Shown one piece after another: positions 58,924-64,000 of a DNA stretch of 64,000 bases. The translations under genes and the position numbers were made by a program. The stretch lies in NCBI GenBank assembly GCA_039805725.1, contig JBDLTT010000040.1, positions 19,616-83,615 on the forward strand, written 5' to 3'. Positions within the stretch are counted from its first letter, which is position 1; the number at the start of each line of letters is the position of its first letter. Below the pieces are notes generated by a model. That model ran no database searches, was not told where the DNA came from, and saw only the letters and a program-made list of their open reading frames with translations. Source of the stretch: Fluviibacter sp039805725. GTDB lineage: Bacteria > Pseudomonadota > Gammaproteobacteria > Burkholderiales > Rhodocyclaceae.

Positions 58924-60015
58924 ATGACCACTCACACGCAAGCCCCCAGCCGTATTGCCGCTACCGCCCAACTCGGCCAGCAAATCTGGCTCGACACCCT
59001 GTCTCGGGCGTTGATTGAAAGCGGCACGCTGGCCGCCTGGATCCGCGATGATGCGGTGGCTGGCCTGACGTCCAATCCGGCGATCTTCCAGCAGGCGCTG
59101 AGCAAAGACCCCGCCTACGCTCCAGCCATTGCCGCTGCACGTTCGGCGGAGGCCGATCCGGAAATCCGTTTCGAACGCGTGGTACTGCCCGACATCCAGG
59201 CAGCCTGCGATCTCTTCCGGCCATTGTGGGACGCCACGGATGGCGGTCAGGGCTACGTGAGTTTCGAGGTCTCCCCCACGTTGGCGCATGATACGCAAGG
59301 CACGGTGGCAGCGGCCGTACGACTCTGGAAGACCATTAACCGCCCCAACGCCATGATCAAAATTCCGGCGACACCGGCTGGCTGCGAGGCCGTCACCGAG
59401 GTCATCGGACGTGGCATTAATGTGAATGTCACGCTGATTTTTTCGCACGAACAACTGCAAGCCGTTCAGGCCGCGCATCAGTCTGGCCTGCGGCGCTGGG
59501 TGGCCCACTGTCAAGAGGCAGGCACGCCGGAGCGCTTGGGCGCGGTGGCCTCCGTCGCAAGTTTCTTTGTCAGCCGTACCGACAACATCCTCGACCCGAA
59601 GCTGCCGCCAGAACTGCAAGGCAAAACGGCTATCGCGCTCTGCAAGACCGCCTACGAACAATGGCAACAGGATCAGCAGAGCGTCATGGCTGATCTACTG
59701 GCGCTGGGCGCCAAACCCCAATGGCTCCTCTGGGCGTCGACTTCGGTCAAAAATCCAGCGTACCGCGATACGCTTTATGTGGACGAGCTGATCGGCCCGC
59801 AGACCGTCAACACCGTGCCAGACGCCACCCTAGCCGCATTCAGAGATCATGGTCAGGTAGCGCGCACGCTCGACAAAGACGTCAGCGCAGCGCATGCGCA
59901 GCTGGCCGGCGTCAACGCGCTGGGCATCGATCTGGCACAGGTGGGGCACGAGCTCCAGACCGCCGGCCTTGCCCAGTTTGAAGCGGCGTACGCCGACCTG
60001 CTCAAGCTGGTTTAA
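58924..60015 (+). CDS. tal: transaldolase (long form)
   Basis: Pentose phosphate enzyme that transfers a dihydroxyacetone unit. The 363 residues match the longer transaldolase type rather than the 317-residue TalB. Motifs are GLTSNPAIFQQAL, the Schiff-base Lys in NAMIKIPATPAG, INVNVTLIFS and VASFFVSRTDN. The start ATG follows a 209-base gap after prpE (divergent). Its 3' end overlaps the YkgJ-like gene by 14 bases, tail to tail. Confidence 0.94.
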   Translation: MTTHTQAPSRIAATAQLGQQIWLDTLSRALIESGTLAAWIRDDAVAGLTSNPAIFQQALSKDPAYAPAIAAARSAEADPEIRFERVVLPDIQAACDLFRPLWDATDGGQGYVSFEVSPTLAHDTQGTVAAAVRLWKTINRPNAMIKIPATPAGCEAVTEVIGRGINVNVTLIFSHEQLQAVQAAHQSGLRRWVAHCQEAGTPERLGAVASVASFFVSRTDNILDPKLPPELQGKTAIALCKTAYEQWQQDQQSVMADLLALGAKPQWLLWASTSVKNPAYRDTLYVDELIGPQTVNTVPDATLAAFRDHGQVARTLDKDVSAAHAQLAGVNALGIDLAQVGHELQTAGLAQFEAAYADLLKLV

Positions 60016-60394
60016 GCGTTTTTTGCAACTCGGAATTTTGCAACTCGGCAAGCGGCCGCAGGCCATGACGCAGACGAGCACGATCGCAAGCCGCATCGAC
60101 CATACCCAGTGCCGCCAAGGGGTTGAATTCATGGCACGGCGACGGTCGGTCTTCGTAAATGCGACAACGCACATGGCAACCGATCTCCCCTTGCAACGCA
60201 ATGCAACGCGGTGCGGCATCGTCGGTGCCTTTCATGCGCATCAGCTTGGGCGTCAGCGGTATCGCCATCGCTACGGGAACACCCGCGCCACCAACGGTCT
60301 TGGCCAGTTCAGACGGGTGAAAATCGACCCGGTAGCTGGCACAGCAGGCACCGCAGCTTTCGCAGACCGAACGTGTGCCGGTCGCTTCAACCAT
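60002..60394 (-). CDS. YkgJ family cysteine cluster protein
   Basis: 130 residues from the ATG at 60394. The motif CESCGACCASYRVDFHPSE near the N-terminus and CHVRCRIYEDRPSPCHEF later form the conserved Cys pattern of the YkgJ family, thought to bind iron-sulfur or zinc. Function unknown. Its ATG and the PIN gene's ATG on the other strand share the same CATG (60392-60395). Confidence 0.85.
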   Translation of the reverse strand: MVEATGTRSVCESCGACCASYRVDFHPSELAKTVGGAGVPVAMAIPLTPKLMRMKGTDDAAPRCIALQGEIGCHVRCRIYEDRPSPCHEFNPLAALGMVDAACDRARLRHGLRPLAELQNSELQKTLKPA

Positions 60395-60857
60395 GACTGA
60401 CAACACCCCATTGCCGCGCCTGGTGCTCGACACTAACGTGGTGATGGATCTGTTCCATTTTGCCGCACCGCCACTTGCGCCGCTGCTGGCAGCGATCGAA
60501 TCCGGTACGGTCATTTGTCTGGCGAACGAGCAAACGCTGGCCGAACTGGAACGCGTCACAGGCTACCGGCAATTCAAGCTCGATCCGGGCGGTCGTCAAC
60601 GGGTATGCGATGCTTACCGAGCATCCGTAACGCTGGCGACTGACCCCATCACTCAGGACATGCCGCTGTTGCCGAAGTGCCGCGACCCCGACGACCAGAT
60701 GTTTCTGGAACTCGCGCTGGCGGGTCATGCCGACATGCTGATCAGTCGCGATAATCTGGTACTCCAGCTGGCCAAAGCCCGCAACCGCCCCTGCCCCTTC
60801 GCGATCCTGCCGCCGGCGCAGGCCATGCAACGACTGCTGCGTCGGCATCAGGACTGA
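60393..60857 (+). CDS. PIN-domain protein, putative toxin-like ribonuclease
   Basis: 154 residues from the ATG at 60393 (an in-frame GTG at 60375 is possible). PIN fold: the first metal Asp in LVLDTNVVMDLFH, the conserved Glu in TLAELERV, and the later acidic residues in CRDPDDQMFLELAL and ADMLISRDNLV. Similar proteins are annotated as putative VapC-like toxins, but no antitoxin gene lies beside it. It overlaps yaaA by 10 bases, tail to tail. Confidence 0.85.
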   Translation: MTDNTPLPRLVLDTNVVMDLFHFAAPPLAPLLAAIESGTVICLANEQTLAELERVTGYRQFKLDPGGRQRVCDAYRASVTLATDPITQDMPLLPKCRDPDDQMFLELALAGHADMLISRDNLVLQLAKARNRPCPFAILPPAQAMQRLLRRHQD

Positions 60858-61627
60858 CGGCGACGGAAGACCAGGCAGGTTTCGGTCGACGCGGCAGGCG
60901 TGTATTCATAACCCTTGGCGTCGAACCGCTGCAGGTCTGCCGCCTTTTTCCAGCCACCTTCGGCTGCCGCCCGCACGAACAGACCCCGGGCACGCTTGGC
61001 GTAGAAGCTGATAATTTTGAACTTGCCATCTTTCCAGTCTTCGAACACCGTATCAATGATCGTGACCCCGGCCTTCTCCAACGCTTTACGGTCTACCGAC
61101 TTGAAGTACTCGTCCGAGGCGGTATTGATCAGCGGCTGACCAGCCGCTTCGAGGTCTTCCAGTACAGCGGCGGTGTTGCTTTCGCGCCACCAGGCATACA
61201 AATCCTTGCCGGCCGGATTGGCCAGTTTGGTGCCCATCTCCAGTCGATAAGGACGCATCAGATCCAGCGGCCGCAAGACGCCATACAGACCCGACAATAC
61301 CCGCACATGATCCTGCACATAGGCTAGCTGCTTTTTGCTCAGACTTGGCGCATCCAGTCCTTCATAAACATCGCCATTAAAGGCCAGAATGGCCTGCTTG
61401 GCCTCCGGTGGGGTATGTTTGGGCGACCAATCGGCATAACGGGTCACGTTCAGCACAGCCAGCTTGTCGCTCAGGCTCATGAGTTCGGCAATCTGCGCGG
61501 GCGATTTTTTACGCAGGAGCTCGATCAAGGGCTCGGCCTGCTTGATAAAGCGGGGCATGGTATGCGGCACGTCGTGGGCGACAGGCTCAAAATCCAGCGA
61601 TTTGGCGGGTGACAGCAAAAACAGCAT
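60848..61627 (-). CDS. yaaA: peroxide stress protein YaaA
   Basis: 259 residues, full length. Begins MLFLLSPAKSLDFEPV, the DUF328 signature; also YEGLDAPSLSKKQLAY, LSGLYGVLRPLDLMRPYRLE and IISFYAKRARGLFVRA. E. coli YaaA limits free iron during peroxide stress and binds DNA. It is apparently a single gene, convergent with the PIN gene and divergent from the DUF2863 gene. Confidence 0.95.
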   Translation of the reverse strand: MLFLLSPAKSLDFEPVAHDVPHTMPRFIKQAEPLIELLRKKSPAQIAELMSLSDKLAVLNVTRYADWSPKHTPPEAKQAILAFNGDVYEGLDAPSLSKKQLAYVQDHVRVLSGLYGVLRPLDLMRPYRLEMGTKLANPAGKDLYAWWRESNTAAVLEDLEAAGQPLINTASDEYFKSVDRKALEKAGVTIIDTVFEDWKDGKFKIISFYAKRARGLFVRAAAEGGWKKAADLQRFDAKGYEYTPAASTETCLVFRRRQS

Positions 61628-61737
61628 GATCGGCTTCCAACAAGCGGGTTCAAGACGAAAACGGCAGACAGATGCTTATGTTACCAACGGATGGCCAAGA
61701 ACCGTGAATCCGGCTTGCGGCTTGGTAAAATGCCGAA

Positions 61738-62934
61738 ATGAAGCGCCCACCCTACGGATCCCGTCCGCGCCTGTCGCGTGAAATGGCCCAGCTCAGCTGG
61801 CTTGCTACCGGTCTTGCCCAGGCCGGCAGCCGCATCGAACGCAGTTACTGGTTCGAACGTCTGCAGGCGCTAGTGGAACAGCTCCTGGCCGACGAGGATG
61901 ACGAGGCGCTCAATACCGTACTCAACCGCCTCAGCGAGAGCGAGCCCGTGGGGCACGATGCACTAATGGACACCATCGAATCGGCCGTGGAAACCACAGC
62001 CACGATCATCGACGGCAAACCGCACGATGTGCTGCTCATCGCCTGCCCGCTGCTCACCTGGTCGCGTTATGCAATTCCGGCGCCGGTGCTCTCAAAAAAG
62101 GATCAGTTGGTGCTGGGCGAGATGCTCAAAAATACGGTGCTCACCCGACATGCGCGCGTCATCACGCTGGGCATGCTGGTCGGCCCCGATCAGATCCCAC
62201 GCGAATTTACCCAGCTAGCGCAGCTCACACGCAGCCTGGCCGACGCCCTGGCGAATGACAAGTCAGCATCGCTCCACGAGCAGGCGCGTGAAGAGACAAA
62301 CCGTTTTCTGTCCGACACCCGTTATCTGATTGCTGCCGTTGCTGTACCCAAGGGGGAGGCGATTTTCCGCTGGCAAGAAGCCCGTGCCGCCAGCGGCAGC
62401 GCGCAGACGAACGACCGGTCCGATATCGAGCGTCTTTGGGCCCACACCTGCCAACCCTTGCTAGAGCCTCTGCTGGCCGGTTGCCGGATCACCGCGCTGC
62501 TACCGGATTCTTTCCACGCTGCCTGCGCGGCAGCCGATCGTGCCTCACGCCCGCATTCGATTCAGGCCTGCATTAATTTCCTGCAGGAGGTCGTGAACCT
62601 GCCGCCGGAAAAACTCCGTGCGACGATCGGTCCATTCCACGCACAGCGACTCGAAGAGTTCCGTATTGCCTTGGGACCGCGCAATGACGATGTGCTCTAT
62701 CATGGTGTTGTGTGGCCGCTGCTGGGCGTCGAAGACGAACAGACCGATATGGTCGCCGAAATCGAACAGGTACTGCGCGCCGCCGGCGTAACCGATATCG
62801 TGACCCACGAACACCGCTTTCCCATGGAATTCTGTGAAGATTGTGGCGGCCCGATGTACGCCAATGCCGATGGCGAACTGGCCCATCTGGAAATGCCGGA
62901 ATCGGCGGCGACCCAGCCCAGCACGCTGCACTGA
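61738..62934 (+). CDS. DUF2863 family protein
   Basis: 398 residues, soluble, no signal peptide. Matches my memory of the betaproteobacterial DUF2863 family: RLSREMAQLSWLATGLAQAG at the start, LLIACPLLTWSRYAIP, and a C-terminal HRFPMEFCEDCGGPMYANAD with a CxxC pair that may bind zinc. Function unknown. The stop TGA is immediately followed by the bioA ATG, so the two are likely co-transcribed. Confidence 0.8.
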   Translation: MKRPPYGSRPRLSREMAQLSWLATGLAQAGSRIERSYWFERLQALVEQLLADEDDEALNTVLNRLSESEPVGHDALMDTIESAVETTATIIDGKPHDVLLIACPLLTWSRYAIPAPVLSKKDQLVLGEMLKNTVLTRHARVITLGMLVGPDQIPREFTQLAQLTRSLADALANDKSASLHEQAREETNRFLSDTRYLIAAVAVPKGEAIFRWQEARAASGSAQTNDRSDIERLWAHTCQPLLEPLLAGCRITALLPDSFHAACAAADRASRPHSIQACINFLQEVVNLPPEKLRATIGPFHAQRLEEFRIALGPRNDDVLYHGVVWPLLGVEDEQTDMVAEIEQVLRAAGVTDIVTHEHRFPMEFCEDCGGPMYANADGELAHLEMPESAATQPSTLH

Positions 62935-62935
62935 G

Positions 62936-64000
62936 ATGAGCAACAACAGCGCGTGGCTGCAACGCAGCCTGAATTCGGTCTGGCATCCCTGCACGCAGAT
63001 GAAGCAGCACCCGGCCTTACCGCTGGTGCCCATCGCACGTGGCGAAGGTGTCTGGCTCGAGGACTTTGAAGGCAAGCGCTATCTGGACGGCATCAGTTCA
63101 TGGTGGGTCAATCTTTTTGGACATGGTCATCCGCAGATCAACGCGGCCATTACCGATCAACTGAGCCGCCTGGAGCACGTGATGCTCGCCGGCTTTACAC
63201 ACGCCCCGGCCGTTGAATTGGCCGAGCGTTTATCGGCAAAGACCGGTGGCGCGCTCGGCCATGCCTTCTTTGCATCCGATGGCGCTAGCGCCACCGAGAT
63301 CGCGCTGAAGATGTCGTTCCACGCCTGGCAAAATGCCGGACATACCGAGAAGCGCGAATTCGTCTGTCTGTCAGGTAGCTACCACGGCGAGACCGTGGGC
63401 GCATTGTCTGTCACCGATATCCCTTTGTTCAGCGATGCGTATGCGCCGCTGATCCGCAACGAGCATGTGCACCTGGCGCCCTCACCGGATGCCCGGTTGG
63501 CCCAACCGGGCGAAACCGCGATTGATGTGGCCAATCGCGCCGCCGATGACCTCGAAACGCTGTTCATTGAACGCCAGGGCAAAATTGCTGCCATCATCGT
63601 CGAGCCCTTGGTGCAGTGTGCCACCGGGATGGCCATGCATGACCCGCAGTATCTGAAGCGCGTACGGGCGCTCTGTAATGAACATCAGGTGCATCTGATC
63701 TGTGACGAAATCGCCGTCGGCTTCGGTCGCACCGGCAGCTTCTTTGCCCATGAACAGGCCGGCATTCGGCCCGATTTGCTCTGCCTTTCCAAAGGGATCA
63801 CGGGCGGCTACCTTCCGCTCTCGGTGGTACTGTGTCGCGAAGCGATCTATCAGGCGTTCTGGCATGACGACACGCGCCGCGGGTTTCTACACTCACACTC
63901 TTATACCGGCAACCCGCTGGCCTGCCGTGCGGCGCTCGCCACGCTTGATATCTTCGATGCCCACGATGTTCTGGCCGCCAACCGCAAACTCAGCGCGCAC
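62936..64000 (+). CDS. bioA: adenosylmethionine-8-amino-7-oxononanoate aminotransferase (3' end cut by window)
   Basis: Biotin pathway enzyme that makes 7,8-diaminopelargonate using S-adenosylmethionine as amino donor. 355 codons are present without a stop; about 80-100 residues are missing. The start MSNNSAWLQRSLNSVWHPCT is typical. PLP-site motifs are GSYHGETVGALS, the Asp in ICDEIAVGFGRTGSFFA and the Lys in CLSKGITGGYLPL. It begins one base after the DUF2863 stop. Confidence 0.95.
   Translation, partial: MSNNSAWLQRSLNSVWHPCTQMKQHPALPLVPIARGEGVWLEDFEGKRYLDGISSWWVNLFGHGHPQINAAITDQLSRLEHVMLAGFTHAPAVELAERLSAKTGGALGHAFFASDGASATEIALKMSFHAWQNAGHTEKREFVCLSGSYHGETVGALSVTDIPLFSDAYAPLIRNEHVHLAPSPDARLAQPGETAIDVANRAADDLETLFIERQGKIAAIIVEPLVQCATGMAMHDPQYLKRVRALCNEHQVHLICDEIAVGFGRTGSFFAHEQAGIRPDLLCLSKGITGGYLPLSVVLCREAIYQAFWHDDTRRGFLHSHSYTGNPLACRAALATLDIFDAHDVLAANRKLSAH

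Noticed and set aside
60393..60857. Toxin-antitoxin module around the PIN-domain gene
   Set aside because: The neighbours are a YkgJ-like cysteine-cluster protein and yaaA; neither resembles an antitoxin, so a complete module is not supported.

Overview
The window looks like a chromosomal segment of a Gram-negative betaproteobacterium, possibly a Rhodocyclales-type organism (inference from gene order and families; no 16S rRNA gene is present). Supporting signs are HrcA together with sigma-32-type heat-shock promoters, the surE-pcm-nlpD-rpoS block, a DUF2863 protein, BamC, LpxH, an infC-rpmI-rplT / pheST-ihfA-merR-tRNA-Pro block, and paired acs and prpE synthetases. Most of the window is ordinary, G+C-rich core genome. 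I see no insertion sequence, phage gene, integrase or CRISPR array.

Layout. 1-6.1 kb: heat-shock genes hrcA-hemH-grpE-dnaK-dnaJ, with sigma-32-like promoters before grpE and dnaK. 6.2-10.7 kb (minus): MFS exporter, a 51-residue ArfA-like ribosome-rescue gene, a periplasmic rhodanese and an unknown permease, with cysS upstream. 10.8-15.2 kb: cyclophilin-lpxH, a BI-1/YccA protein, an unknown 96-residue protein, rlmD (minus) and an Ala/Pro lipoprotein. 15.3-24.4 kb (mostly minus): dapA-bamC-MBL hydrolase, an HDAC-like deacetylase, mltB (plus), surE-pcm-nlpD-rpoS, an H-NS-type protein and tRNA-Pro. 24.4-32.3 kb (minus): tRNA-Val, thrS, infC (AUA start), rpmI, rplT, pheS, pheT, ihfA, merR.

32.3-43.8 kb (minus) is an acetate uptake and sensing locus. 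It holds acs, a small membrane protein, a CrbS-like symporter/histidine kinase, a stand-alone receiver, a membrane protein that fuses a decayed kinase to a DnaQ-type exonuclease, a DUF294 nucleotidyltransferase and a second sodium/solute symporter. 44-47.7 kb: class I fumarase, murI, ferredoxin-NADP reductase and an Hsp20 gene with a sigma-32-like promoter.

47.9-56.7 kb is the most unusual part. Five genes of the choloylglycine hydrolase / penicillin V acylase family (N-terminal-cysteine hydrolases) are interleaved with two outer-membrane beta-barrel proteins, a MarC-family protein and a TMEM175-like channel. Three acylases are exported with a Glu in place of the usual active-site Asp; the other two are a cytosolic/exported pair that keep the Asp. 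The sequence here is visibly richer in A+T than the flanks. It reads as an envelope system for hydrolysing amide-linked acyl compounds; the substrate is unknown. Next to it lies prpE, which could activate released short acids (inference).

58.9-64 kb: transaldolase, a YkgJ-type cysteine-cluster protein and a PIN-domain protein whose start codons share one CATG, yaaA, a DUF2863 protein and bioA, which runs off the window end.
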